A stretch of 64,000 nucleotides of DNA from Tumebacillus lacus (GTDB lineage: Bacteria; Bacillota; Bacilli; Tumebacillales; Tumebacillaceae): the NCBI RefSeq assembly GCF_026410385.1, contig NZ_JAPMLT010000002.1, positions 310,001-374,000 on the forward strand, in the 5' to 3' direction. The position numbers and the translations under genes were made by a program. How positions within the stretch are numbered: position 1 is the stretch's first letter; each line of letters begins with the position of its first letter. Shown here piece after piece: positions 25,751 through 33,959 of the stretch. The notes beneath the pieces are model-generated. The model was not told the DNA's origin and did not search any database. It saw only the letters and a program-made list of their open reading frames with translations.

Positions 25751-26995
25751 ATGAGCAACACCAGCTTGGGTCAACAGATTCGCCGCGCACGCAAAGAAAG
25801 CGGCTTGACGCAGAGTGAATTGGCAAAAGGCATCGTCACGTCCAGCATGATCTGCCAGATCGAAAACGGAAAAGCGTTCCCTTCCTACACCGTGCTGCAA
25901 TCGCTTTCCGAGCGACTGGGCCGTCCGATTGAATTCTTTGTCAGCGACACCGACGCGCACAACCGTCAACGCTCCACCTACTCGCTCGCCAAAGCACTGA
26001 TGGCGGCCGCTTCCTATGAGAAAGCGTATGCGCTGCTCAAAGGCATTCAAACGTCCGGCGGCACCGAGACGGACGATCTGCGCCTGACCCTGGCTGAGTG
26101 CTGCCAGCACCTCGGCAAATACGACGAAGCGGCCGCGCAACTCGATGAGATGCTGAGCGCCGCGATCAACATCGGCGAGAAATCCCGCGCCCTTTCCCTG
26201 ACGGTGCGCCTCGGCCATGTGGCCCTTGCGGCCGGTCAGCACCAGTTGGCTTTGTACCATTGGCGCAAGGCGCAAGAGATGATGCCGGAAGCGACGCTCG
26301 ACGCCACAGAGCGCGTGCGTCTGTGGCTGGCGATGGGCAGCACCTATTACAAGCTCGGCTTTGTGTCGGAAGCGATCCCGCTGTTCGAACAGGCGTATGC
26401 GGAGAAAGACGCGGAGCTGTCGTTCGAAGAGATGGGCCGTCTGTTTCTCTCCCTGTCGCTGTCCCATCGGGAAAACGGCGACACGTCGCAGGCGATCGAA
26501 TGCGCGGAGCAAGCGTTTGCAATCTTCAAAAGCGTGCGCAACGCCGACCTCTCCTTGGAGGTCAAACGCTCACTGGCCGCTCTGGCAGCGGAGCAAGGCC
26601 GTCATGAAGAAGCGACGGCGTTGCTGATCGAGTGCCGCAACGCCTACTCCCGCACCTATGATGCGCACGGGCTCGGCCTGACGATGGTCGAGACCGCCCG
26701 CTCCCTGCATCTGCAAGGCCGTTCGGAAGAAGCGATCGCCGAAGTTCAGAGCGCGATCACGATGCTGGCAGCCGACGAGCTGGAACAAGCCAAGGCGCAC
26801 CTCCTGCTCTCGAACATGCGTCGCGAGCGCGGTGAGATCCCGGAGGCGGTGCACCACTGCAACATCGCCCTGCAGGCCTACCGCAAGCACGGCCAGTCGG
26901 AGCACCTGATGGAAGCGCTCGATCTCTCCGTCCAGCTCTATGACCAATGGGAGACGTACCGCGCGAAAAAGTTCGGCCGCTCGATCACGGCGTAA
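25751..26995 (+). CDS. XRE/TPR transcriptional regulator (RRNPP-like)
   Basis: 414 residues. The XRE HTH is at about 6-60 (LGQQIRRARKESGLTQSELA ... SSMICQIENGKAFPSYTVLQSLSERL). Helical TPR repeats then run to the C-terminus (AYALLKGIQ, KYDEAAAQLDEML, AIPLFEQAYAEKD, RSEEAIAEVQSAI). The architecture is that of peptide-sensing RRNPP regulators such as NprR/PlcR. No propeptide ORF follows: the stop is trailed directly by a terminator. The ligand is therefore unknown or encoded elsewhere. It is transcribed divergently from degSU. Confidence 0.88.
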   Translation: MSNTSLGQQIRRARKESGLTQSELAKGIVTSSMICQIENGKAFPSYTVLQSLSERLGRPIEFFVSDTDAHNRQRSTYSLAKALMAAASYEKAYALLKGIQTSGGTETDDLRLTLAECCQHLGKYDEAAAQLDEMLSAAINIGEKSRALSLTVRLGHVALAAGQHQLALYHWRKAQEMMPEATLDATERVRLWLAMGSTYYKLGFVSEAIPLFEQAYAEKDAELSFEEMGRLFLSLSLSHRENGDTSQAIECAEQAFAIFKSVRNADLSLEVKRSLAALAAEQGRHEEATALLIECRNAYSRTYDAHGLGLTMVETARSLHLQGRSEEAIAEVQSAITMLAADELEQAKAHLLLSNMRRERGEIPEAVHHCNIALQAYRKHGQSEHLMEALDLSVQLYDQWETYRAKKFGRSITA

Positions 26996-27016
26996 CCCCT
27001 CCAAACTAAAACCCGA

Positions 27017-27052
27017 AAAACCCAGCCTGTCATCAGGCCGGGTTTTTTTACG
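27017..27052 (+). terminator. Terminator of the 25751 regulator
   Basis: AACCCAGCCTG-TCAT-CAGGCCGGGTT (one mismatch) followed by TTTTTT on the plus strand. Confidence 0.85.
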
Positions 27053-27088
27053 CGTGATGCCATAAATGCCAGAATCACGTCACCGCCG

Positions 27089-27125
27089 CAAAAACAGCCC
27101 CAGGCATCTGCCAGGGGCTGTTCTT
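27089..27125 (-). terminator. Terminator of metK
   Basis: AACAGCCCC-TGGCAGATGCC-TGGGGCTGTT followed by TTTG on the minus strand, 20 nt after the metK stop. Confidence 0.85.
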
Positions 27126-27144
27126 TCTTGCGTATGTGTCAAGC

Positions 27145-28338
27145 TTACAGGCCAGCGCCTTGGCGCAGCGTGTCCGCTTTGTCGGTGCGCTCCCACGGGA
27201 GGTCGACGTCGGTACGGCCGAAGTGGCCGTATGCTGCGGTCTGACGGTAGATCGGACGACGCAGGTCGAGTTCCTTGATGATGCCAGCCGGACGCAGGTC
27301 GAAGTTCTTTTCAACCAGTTCGACGATCTTCTCGTCCTCGACTTTGCCGGTGCCGAAGGTGTCGACCATGATCGATACCGGGCGAGCAACGCCGATTGCG
27401 TACGCCAGTTGGACTTCCGCTTTGTCAGCCAGACCCGCTGCGACGATGTTTTTCGCCACGTAGCGAGCTGCGTATGCTGCGGAGCGGTCAACCTTCGTCG
27501 GATCCTTGCCGGAGAACGCGCCGCCGCCGTGGCGAGCGTAGCCGCCGTAGGTGTCGACGATGATCTTGCGGCCGGTCAGACCTGCGTCACCTTGCGGGCC
27601 GCCGATGACGAAACGGCCGGTCGGGTTGATGAAGTACTTGGTTTCGTCGTTGATCAGGTTGGCCGGGATGACCGGACCGATCACGTGCTCGTGCAGGTCT
27701 TTTTTGATCTGCTCCAAGGTGACTTCTTCCGCGTGCTGGGTGGAGATGACGATGGTGTCGATGCGAACCGGCTTGTCTCCTTCGTACTCGACGGAGACTT
27801 GGGTCTTGCCGTCCGGACGCAGGTACGCCAGCGTACCGTCTTTGCGGACTTCGGTCAGGCGGCGCGCCAGTTTGTGCGCCAGGGAGATCGGGAGCGGCAT
27901 CAGCTCTTCGGTCTCGTTGCATGCAAAGCCGAACATCAGGCCTTGGTCGCCCGCGCCGATCGCTTCGATCTCCGCGTCGCTCATTTGGCCTTCGCGCGCT
28001 TCCAGCGCTTGGTCAACGCCCATCGCGATGTCAGCAGACTGCTCGTCGATGGAGGTCAGAACTGCGCAAGTCTCGGAGTCAAAGCCGTACTTGGCGCGGG
28101 TGTAGCCGATCTCGCGGATCGTCTCACGAACGATCTTCGGGATGTCCACGTAGGTGGTGGTGGTGATCTCGCCCGCTACGAGCACGAGGCCCGTGGTGAC
28201 CGAGGTTTCGCACGCTACGCGCGCATTCGGGTCTTTTGCAAAGATTGCGTCCAGTACCGAGTCAGAGATCTGGTCGCAGATTTTATCCGGATGTCCTTCG
28301 GTGACTGACTCCGAAGTAAACAAATAACGTTTCGCCAT
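27145..28338 (-). CDS. metK: S-adenosylmethionine synthetase
   Basis: 397 residues, full length. It makes SAM from methionine and ATP. Motifs visible: [37 protein letters not shown], and the P-loop-like [22 protein letters not shown]. It is monocistronic with its own promoter and terminator. No S-box (SAM-I) riboswitch pattern is visible in the upstream 240 nt, which is notable for a Bacillota metK. Confidence 0.98.
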   Translation of the reverse strand: MAKRYLFTSESVTEGHPDKICDQISDSVLDAIFAKDPNARVACETSVTTGLVLVAGEITTTTYVDIPKIVRETIREIGYTRAKYGFDSETCAVLTSIDEQSADIAMGVDQALEAREGQMSDAEIEAIGAGDQGLMFGFACNETEELMPLPISLAHKLARRLTEVRKDGTLAYLRPDGKTQVSVEYEGDKPVRIDTIVISTQHAEEVTLEQIKKDLHEHVIGPVIPANLINDETKYFINPTGRFVIGGPQGDAGLTGRKIIVDTYGGYARHGGGAFSGKDPTKVDRSAAYAARYVAKNIVAAGLADKAEVQLAYAIGVARPVSIMVDTFGTGKVEDEKIVELVEKNFDLRPAGIIKELDLRRPIYRQTAAYGHFGRTDVDLPWERTDKADTLRQGAGL

Positions 28339-28415
28339 GATGGGAAGCCCCCTCTTAATGTATTAATGAGGTTCCTAGTTTAAGTCTAGGAGACTGTTAT
28401 ACACAAATCAAGGAT

Positions 28416-28445
28416 ATGTTACTTCATTCCACTAGCATGTGTCAA
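28416..28445 (-). promoter_or_regulatory. Sigma-A promoter of metK
   Basis: Perfect TTGACA (28440-28445), 18-nt spacer, TAACAT (28416-28421) on the minus strand. The short leader contains a CCTAG-TTTAAGT-CTAGG hairpin (28373-28389). Confidence 0.72.
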
Positions 28446-28514
28446 TGAGTTCTGCTTGATACTCGCAATCTTATGTAAGATATCGCTCCCAATCGGGCAT
28501 TCTATGCACCGGAA

Positions 28515-28551
28515 TGGCAAAAGCCCCGGTGGCACCCGGAGCTTTTGCACG
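28515..28551 (-). terminator. Terminator downstream of the SASP gene
   Basis: GCAAAAGC-CCGG...CCGG-GCTTTTGC stem with one mismatch; T residues lie in the 3' arm on the minus strand. Confidence 0.65.
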
Positions 28552-28581
28552 GTTTAGACAGCAAACGATGAAGTTGTGCGG

Positions 28582-28824
28582 TTACTTGGACCCGCCGGGC
28601 GTTTGACCGGCCAGCGTCGCTTGCGAGAAGGCGACCAACTTGCGGACCATATGCCCGCCGACCGCACCCGCGTCACGGGTGGTGATGTGACCCCAGTAGT
28701 CCTCGCTGCCCTGATAGACGGGAAGACCCATCTCCGTTGCGATCTCGTACTTCATGTCGTCGAGCGCCTTGTGTGCCTCCGGGATCAGTTGACCTTTGTT
28801 CCGTCTGCCAGCTCCCAATGCCAT
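28582..28824 (-). CDS. Alpha/beta-type small acid-soluble spore protein
   Basis: 80 residues from MALGAGRRNKGQLIPEAHKA, with GGAGGTG 9 nt upstream; an upstream in-frame extension is spurious. ALDDMKYEIATEMGLPV carries the germination-protease cleavage region (E-I-A), and GAVGGHMVRKLVAFSQ is the DNA-binding C-terminal motif, somewhat diverged from GGEITKRLV. The linker QGSEDYWGHITTRDA is a little longer than usual. It coats spore DNA and is a clear sign of endospore formation. Confidence 0.9.
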   Translation of the reverse strand: MALGAGRRNKGQLIPEAHKALDDMKYEIATEMGLPVYQGSEDYWGHITTRDAGAVGGHMVRKLVAFSQATLAGQTPGGSK

Positions 28825-28916
28825 GATGTCACACCTCCAGTTCGTTTCGGACGTTTGCTCCTGTCCGGTACGTCTAGTGTGCGCATCGCGCAGTCTGCTA
28901 CCCCGCGTAATCTTTG

Positions 28917-29879
28917 TCACTTTTTCATAGTCTGTACCAGCTCTTGCAGTTTCTCCTCGTCGACTTTCCAATACGAGACGTCATACAAGTTTAAAAACGT
29001 GCCGGGCACCGTCTGCGTCGTGAAGACGGCCGCCTCCCCTTGCAGCGCGGTGGCGAGCGTGCCCATCTCCGAGATCGACATATCGGTGCGCAGCGAGCCG
29101 CTCATCGCCCGCATGCCTTTCATCCAGTCGACCACGTCTGTCGTTCGCAGCGTCGTCAGCAGGGCCTCCAGGAGCTTCTGCTGGCGTTCGATGCGGGCGA
29201 TGTCCCCTTGCGCCTCCTGACGGTCGCGCACGACCGCCAGCGCTTCCTCGCCGCTGAGCGTCTGCGGGCCGGGAGAGAGCGAGACGGTGCCTTCCGGGCT
29301 GGCGATCGGCTTGTCGAGAGCAAACTCGATGCCGCCGATCGCGTTGACCGCCTTGATGAAGGCCGGAAAGTCGAGCATCACATAGCGGTCGACCGGCAGC
29401 CCGGTCAGATCGCCGACCGTCTTTTTCAAGCGGTCCATGCCGCCGGTGGCGTAGGCGGCGTTGATCTTGGTCATCCCGGTCGGCAGTTCGACCCGCGTGT
29501 CGCGAGGGATCGAAAGCAACGTCGCCCGCCGCTCCGCCTGATCGACCCGGGCCAGGATCAGCACATCGGTGTTCATCACTTGCCGACGGGTCGGTTCGGC
29601 AGCGCCCGGGTCGCGGTCGAGACCGGCGATGAGGATGTAGACCGGCGCTTCTTTCGCCAACGGGGTTTGCGCGGCTGCGGCCGGTTCGACCATCTTGCGT
29701 TCCAGATACCACCCGTACGCGGCCAGCCCCGTCAGCGAGAGCACCGCCGAAAAGACGATCATCACCAGCAGGAGACGGCCCCAGCGCACTTTGCGGCGGG
29801 GCTTTTTTAGTTTCGGAGCTTTGACGGGGGCGACCATCGCCGGTCGCCCTCCTCGCCCTTGGTTTCCGTTGTAGGCCAT
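28917..29879 (-). CDS. LCP (LytR-CpsA-Psr) family wall-polymer transferase
   Basis: 320 residues: cytoplasmic basic N-terminus, one TM at about 38-58, then the LCP catalytic domain. Motifs include NTDVLILARVDQAERRATLLSIPRDTRVELP, the GMTKINAAYATGG loop, and ALAVVRDRQEAQGDIARIERQQ, containing the arginines that bind the polyprenyl pyrophosphate. It attaches lipid-linked polymers to peptidoglycan outside the membrane. A second LCP protein is encoded 1.4 kb upstream. Confidence 0.93.
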   Translation of the reverse strand: MAYNGNQGRGGRPAMVAPVKAPKLKKPRRKVRWGRLLLVMIVFSAVLSLTGLAAYGWYLERKMVEPAAAAQTPLAKEAPVYILIAGLDRDPGAAEPTRRQVMNTDVLILARVDQAERRATLLSIPRDTRVELPTGMTKINAAYATGGMDRLKKTVGDLTGLPVDRYVMLDFPAFIKAVNAIGGIEFALDKPIASPEGTVSLSPGPQTLSGEEALAVVRDRQEAQGDIARIERQQKLLEALLTTLRTTDVVDWMKGMRAMSGSLRTDMSISEMGTLATALQGEAAVFTTQTVPGTFLNLYDVSYWKVDEEKLQELVQTMKK

Positions 29880-29880
29880 G

Positions 29881-30414
29881 TTACTGGATCGAGTAGTTGC
29901 CGCGCACCATGATAAAGGTCGTGCCGTCCGAGGTCGCTTTCAGACCGCGGCCGTCATTGCGCGGAACGAGGATCATATGGTTTTGCTCCGCCTCGTCGCC
30001 GTGCGCGAGGTTTTCGCCGCTCGAGATATCGGTCAGCCCGCCTTTTGCACCCGCTCCGATCACCGCAGCCGCGCTGCCGGCGCGCACGATAAACTCGGTG
30101 CCTTCGCCGCCGTTGATCACCTGACCCTCTTCCAACTCGACGACCTTGAACGTGTCGATGCCGAGCACCGGCGTCGTGCTGCCGCCGGTCGAAGGCGGCG
30201 GAGTGGTCGGCGTGGGCGTCGGGGTCGGCGTCGTAGGAGCCGGGGCCGTGCCCCCCAGAGCCGCGATCTTCTGATCGACGTAGCTCTTCGTCACGACCGG
30301 GTCGTCTGCCGAGCCCGGCACCGGGACGGTGTCCGCCTTGCCGACCTGACCGATCGCCACCCCGATCGCAAGCGTCAACATCATCGTGCCAAAAAAGGCG
30401 ATGCGTTTCTTCAT
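29881..30414 (-). CDS. Exported protein with Pro/Thr linker, function unknown
   Basis: 177 residues. Signal peptide at about 1-27 (MKKRIAFFGTMMLTLAIGVAIG), then GSADDPVVTKSYVDQKIAALGG, a TPTPTPT linker, and a compact beta-rich C-terminal domain (FKVVELEEGQVINGGEGTEFIVRAG ... NHMILVPRNDGRGL). I have seen this two-part arrangement in Bacillota wall-polymer loci but know no function. It ends one base before the LCP gene start. Confidence 0.75.
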   Translation of the reverse strand: MKKRIAFFGTMMLTLAIGVAIGQVGKADTVPVPGSADDPVVTKSYVDQKIAALGGTAPAPTTPTPTPTPTTPPPSTGGSTTPVLGIDTFKVVELEEGQVINGGEGTEFIVRAGSAAAVIGAGAKGGLTDISSGENLAHGDEAEQNHMILVPRNDGRGLKATSDGTTFIMVRGNYSIQ

Positions 30415-30510
30415 GTGGTGAGTTCCTCCTGCCTGAACATTTCAGTCTTTTCAGGCGACTCACTTCGACAATCAGACATGATTTTCCTGCGATAAAGCGC
30501 GTTTTCTGTC

Positions 30511-31236
30511 TCAGACCTTTTTCCTATTTTTATCGGTCAGCACCGTCAGGACGAACTGAGGCAGCACCAACTGGCGCTTCCAGCGGCTCGGCTGCGAGAG
30601 CAGGCGGTACGCCCACTCCAGACGCAGATCTTGCCACAGCTTCGGCGCGCGCTTGACCTCGCCCGCCCAGATGTCGATGCATCCGCCGATGCCGATCATC
30701 ACCTGTGCGCCCGTCTCTTCCTTGTGCTTTTTGATAAACAACTCCTGCCGCGGCATGCCAAGGCCGACCAACAGGAGAGCGGGACCAAAGTCCTTGACCT
30801 GAGCGACGACGTCCGCTTCCTCATGCGCTTTGAAATAGCCGTCACGGCCGCCGATGCGCAGACCCGGATAGCGGGCTTGCAGATGTTCCACCGCCTTGCG
30901 GTTGGTCTCCGGCTTGGTGCCGAGCAGAAACACGCCAAGGCCCCGCTCCGCCGCCGCTTCAATCAGCGCGGTCGACAGTTCGATGCCCGTGACGCGGTCC
31001 TCCAGTTTTTCCCCGTAATACTGCGACGCCCAGACAGCACCGATGCCGTCCGGGGTCACAAGGTCGGCCTCCAAGAGCAACTCCATAATGCGCGGGTCTT
31101 TCTGCGCCATCATGATGATCTCCGGATTGGCCGTGATGATATGCAAAGGAGAGTCGCCGCGCAGAGCGTCTGTCAGCCGGCGCAGCGTCTCCTCAAATGT
31201 CAGCGTCGAAAAAGGCACTCCCAAGATCTTGACCAT
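30511..31236 (-). CDS. tagA: WecG/TagA/CpsF family glycosyltransferase
   Basis: About 241 residues from MVKILGVPFSTLTFEETLRRL; an 87-residue in-frame extension is out of character. GT26 pattern: ITANPEIIMMAQKDP, LVTPDGIGAVWASQYYGEKL, FLLGTKPETNRKAVEHLQARYPGL, LLVGLGMPRQELFIKKHK, and GGCIDIWAGEVKRAPKLWQDLRLEWAYRLL. TagA adds ManNAc to GlcNAc-PP-lipid, the committed step of wall teichoic or related polymer linkage units. It lies between two LCP-family ligases and near csaB. Confidence 0.92.
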   Translation of the reverse strand: MVKILGVPFSTLTFEETLRRLTDALRGDSPLHIITANPEIIMMAQKDPRIMELLLEADLVTPDGIGAVWASQYYGEKLEDRVTGIELSTALIEAAAERGLGVFLLGTKPETNRKAVEHLQARYPGLRIGGRDGYFKAHEEADVVAQVKDFGPALLLVGLGMPRQELFIKKHKEETGAQVMIGIGGCIDIWAGEVKRAPKLWQDLRLEWAYRLLSQPSRWKRQLVLPQFVLTVLTDKNRKKV

Positions 31237-31253
31237 CGTGTGCGGACTCTCCT

Positions 31254-32327
31254 CTATGCGTTGCTTTTCAACCGGCGCAACTCCTGCGCCATGCGGGCGC
31301 GCTCTCCCTCGTTGACAAAAAAGTACCAGAGGCGGTCCTGCCGCGAGATGCGGTTCTCGCCGGACAGTTCCAGCGTCTTCACCCGGTCCGCCGCCGTGTT
31401 GCGGTAGGCCATCGCCAATCGCACCCAGTCGCGCGGCGGCAGGTCGGTCTTCACATGGCCGCCGAGAATGTCGGCCAACCGGAAGATACGCGACCAACTC
31501 TCCGGTTCCCCGCCCTTTTGAATGATAGCACGAATCACTTGCTTCTGTCTTCGCATCCGCCCGGTGTCCGCCTCCGGATCGGCGCGAAATCGGGCATAGT
31601 CGAGCGCCTGTTTGCCGGTCGCCAGCGACTGCCCTTTGTGCAGGTGGATCGACGTTCCGTCTGACGGGTCGTCGTAGTGCATCTCCTTCTCCACCGTCAA
31701 AGGCAGTCCGCCCAGATCGTCGACGATGCGGCGGAATCCTTGAAAATCCACCGTGACCGTATGATCGATTGGCACCGACAACAACTGCTCCACCGACTTT
31801 TTGATCAGCGGAGCCCCTCCGTAGGTCATCGCATGGTTGATCTTGGTGTATCCGTGTCCGGGCACCAAGGCATACGTGTCGCGCGGGATCGAGAGCAGGT
31901 GGATGTCACCGCCCGATCTCGGCACGACGGCGAGCAAGATCGTGTCCGAGCGGGCTCGCTCCCCCTCCCGCGAATCGACCCCGAGCAACAAAAACGTCTC
32001 CGCCCCTTTTTCTTTGGACGCGCTCAGGAGAGAGAACTTGGACTTGGGCGGCTCCTCGGCCTTTGCCGGCTCCCGTGCTTGGATCGGCTCGACCAGCACC
32101 TCCGGCTCCTCTCCCGCCGCTCGCGGACGAGGGCGAACAACGGGCCTTGGAGCAGTCTGATCTGTCTTCTGCTCCGCCGCCTGCCCGAGCGCGGGCGGCT
32201 TGGCCTCGTATATTTGATCGGCCGCTCGGTAAAACTGGTAGAGTCCTGCCAGAGCTACGAGCAGAGCCAGACTAAGGAGGGCCGCGGCGGCCTGAAACAC
32301 ACGCTTCCACGGTCTTTTCCGGGTCAT
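31254..32327 (-). CDS. LCP family wall-polymer transferase, second copy
   Basis: 357 residues: TM at about 12-32, then a Pro/Arg/Glu-rich spacer (about 45-90), then the LCP domain with ETFLLLGVDSREGERARSDTILLAVVP, LLSIPRDTYALVPGHGYTKINHAMTYGG, LDYARFRADPEADTGRMRRQKQVI. Paralogue of the 28917 gene with a longer spacer. It starts 17 nt upstream of tagA's start region, the same operon. Divergent from csaB. Confidence 0.93.
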   Translation of the reverse strand: MTRKRPWKRVFQAAAALLSLALLVALAGLYQFYRAADQIYEAKPPALGQAAEQKTDQTAPRPVVRPRPRAAGEEPEVLVEPIQAREPAKAEEPPKSKFSLLSASKEKGAETFLLLGVDSREGERARSDTILLAVVPRSGGDIHLLSIPRDTYALVPGHGYTKINHAMTYGGAPLIKKSVEQLLSVPIDHTVTVDFQGFRRIVDDLGGLPLTVEKEMHYDDPSDGTSIHLHKGQSLATGKQALDYARFRADPEADTGRMRRQKQVIRAIIQKGGEPESWSRIFRLADILGGHVKTDLPPRDWVRLAMAYRNTAADRVKTLELSGENRISRQDRLWYFFVNEGERARMAQELRRLKSNA

Positions 32328-32411
32328 CTAGTAGTCGCCCCTTTGCTAAGGTCTCCTCCACTAGTATGGATCGCTCAGAGGTCGATCATCCAACAGCTTT
32401 CGAGGTTTTGC

Positions 32412-32440
32412 TTTCCATCTGTAGGTCTACCTGATATACT
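32412..32440 (+). promoter_or_regulatory. Promoter of csaB
   Basis: TTTCCA (32412-32417), 17-nt spacer, TATACT with upstream TGA (32435-32440), about 40 nt before csaB. Confidence 0.55.
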
Positions 32441-32479
32441 AGTCCTGAATTTTTACAATCAGGGAAGTGACAGACAGCT

Positions 32480-33613
32480 ATGCCGCGCATACTGATCTCA
32501 GGATATTACGGATTTGATAATCTCGGAGACGACACCGTCCTCTACGGCATCATGTCCTCGATTCGCAAACGCGAACCGGACGCCGAATTGGTCGTGCTCT
32601 CCAACCAGCCGGACCGGACAGAGGCTCTGTTCGGCATCCAAGCGGTGAACCGTTGGAACTTCGGCGTGATCTTCCGGGAGTTGATGCGCTGCGACATGCT
32701 CGTGATGGGCGGCGGCTCTCTGCTGCAGGACGTCACCGGCGGCCGCAGCATCCTCTACTACCTTGGGATCGCCCGATTGGCCCAAGTGTTGAAAAAGCCA
32801 ATCGTCTTTTATGGACAAGGCATCGGCCCGATCAACAAGCCGCTCAGCGAGAACTTGATCCGCAAAGTCGGCAACCACGTCTCGCTGATCACCGTCCGCG
32901 ATGACAAGTCGCGCGAGGACCTGATCTCCTTTGGCGTGAAACAGCCGGACATCATCGTCACCGCCGACCCGGCCTTCGCCATCGACCCGGAGCTGTTCTC
33001 CAAGGACGCAGGCGGTAAACTGCTGCTGGAGTTTGGCGTCAAGAGCCGCTTCATGGGCGGCGAGCAAAAGGTCGCCGGCATCGCCATCCGCAACTGGGCG
33101 ACGAACCACCCGTTCCACAAAGTATTGGCCCAAAACGCCGACGACCTGGTACGCGACGGCTGGCGGGTCGTGTTCATCCCGATGCAGTATCCGGGCGACG
33201 TCGGCGCTTCGCAGAAGGTGCTCTCCCACATGAAGGAGCGCGCCGTGCTGCTCAACCGCCAGTTCTCGTTCCGCGACATCGCCAACATCATCGCCAACAC
33301 CGATCTGATCGTCGGCATGCGCTTGCATTCGCTGATCCTCGCCGCGCACTCAGACGTGCCGTTCGTGTCCCTGTCCTACGACCCCAAAATCGACCGCTTC
33401 GTGCATCGAGTGGGCTATGAAGGGCAGATCGACGCGGTCAACACCGTCACCTACGAAGGGCTGCGCGAACGCATCACCGACTGCATCGACCATCTCGACC
33501 AATACCGCACCATGATGCATCCGCACGTCGAAGAACTGCGTCAAGAGGCGGAAAAGAGCGGCGAACTCGCCATCCGCATCCTGAACGCCAATCGCCAGTC
33601 TGGGACTTTGTGA
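32480..33613 (+). CDS. csaB: Polysaccharide pyruvyl transferase CsaB
   Basis: 377 residues, GT-B-like pyruvyltransferase. Motifs: ISGYYGFDNLGDDTVLYGI at the N-terminus, MGGGSLLQDVTGGRSILYYL, YGQGIGPINKPLSE, and the C-terminal VGMRLHSLILAAHSDVPFVSLSYDPKIDRF. CsaB adds pyruvate ketals to secondary wall polymer, creating the ligand of SLH domains. Three SLH proteins in this window (42206, 54164, 60160) are its expected beneficiaries. Confidence 0.95.
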   Translation: MPRILISGYYGFDNLGDDTVLYGIMSSIRKREPDAELVVLSNQPDRTEALFGIQAVNRWNFGVIFRELMRCDMLVMGGGSLLQDVTGGRSILYYLGIARLAQVLKKPIVFYGQGIGPINKPLSENLIRKVGNHVSLITVRDDKSREDLISFGVKQPDIIVTADPAFAIDPELFSKDAGGKLLLEFGVKSRFMGGEQKVAGIAIRNWATNHPFHKVLAQNADDLVRDGWRVVFIPMQYPGDVGASQKVLSHMKERAVLLNRQFSFRDIANIIANTDLIVGMRLHSLILAAHSDVPFVSLSYDPKIDRFVHRVGYEGQIDAVNTVTYEGLRERITDCIDHLDQYRTMMHPHVEELRQEAEKSGELAIRILNANRQSGTL

Positions 33614-33664
33614 TCATTTCACAGGTCTCGGACTGGTTTTTTTGTATTAAATTCAGATTTGTAC

Positions 33665-33693
33665 TTGTTAACACGTCTGAAAAAGACTAAAAT
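33665..33693 (+). promoter_or_regulatory. Promoter of the Spo0E-like gene
   Basis: TTGTTA (33665-33670), 17-nt spacer, TAAAAT (33688-33693). Confidence 0.6.
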
Positions 33694-33730
33694 GGAGAAG
33701 AATACTTCATGTGGAAAGGGGCGAGATCCT

Positions 33731-33892
33731 ATGGAAGCCTACTTGGAAGAAATCGAAATATTTCGCCAGCGTCTGTCTGAGGTCGTGTGCGAACACCAAG
33801 GCAATTTTCTCCATCCGATCGTCCTTCAGGTCAGTCAGCAGCTAGACCGCTCTATTGTGAAGTACCAGGACGCACTGTCTCACCAATCGTAA
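33731..33892 (+). CDS. Spo0E-like sporulation regulator
   Basis: 53 residues from MEAYLEEIEIFRQRLSEVV, with AAAGGGG upstream. It contains the family motif S-Q-x-L-D-x-x-I-x-x-Y (VSQQLDRSIVKYQ) of Spo0E aspartyl-phosphate phosphatases, which dephosphorylate Spo0A~P and delay sporulation. Small two-helix hairpin protein. Monocistronic between a promoter and a terminator. Confidence 0.88.
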   Translation: MEAYLEEIEIFRQRLSEVVCEHQGNFLHPIVLQVSQQLDRSIVKYQDALSHQS

Positions 33893-33910
33893 ACACCCCG
33901 TTTGTCTTAT

Positions 33911-33948
33911 ATAAAAAAACCTCCGACCACAGGGCCGGAGGTTTTTCT
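33911..33948. terminator. Bidirectional terminator
   Basis: AAAAAACCTCCG...CGGAGGTTTTT with T-runs on both strands. It serves the convergent Spo0E-like gene and the 33960 gene. Confidence 0.88.
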
Positions 33949-33959
33949 GTTGGTTGATG

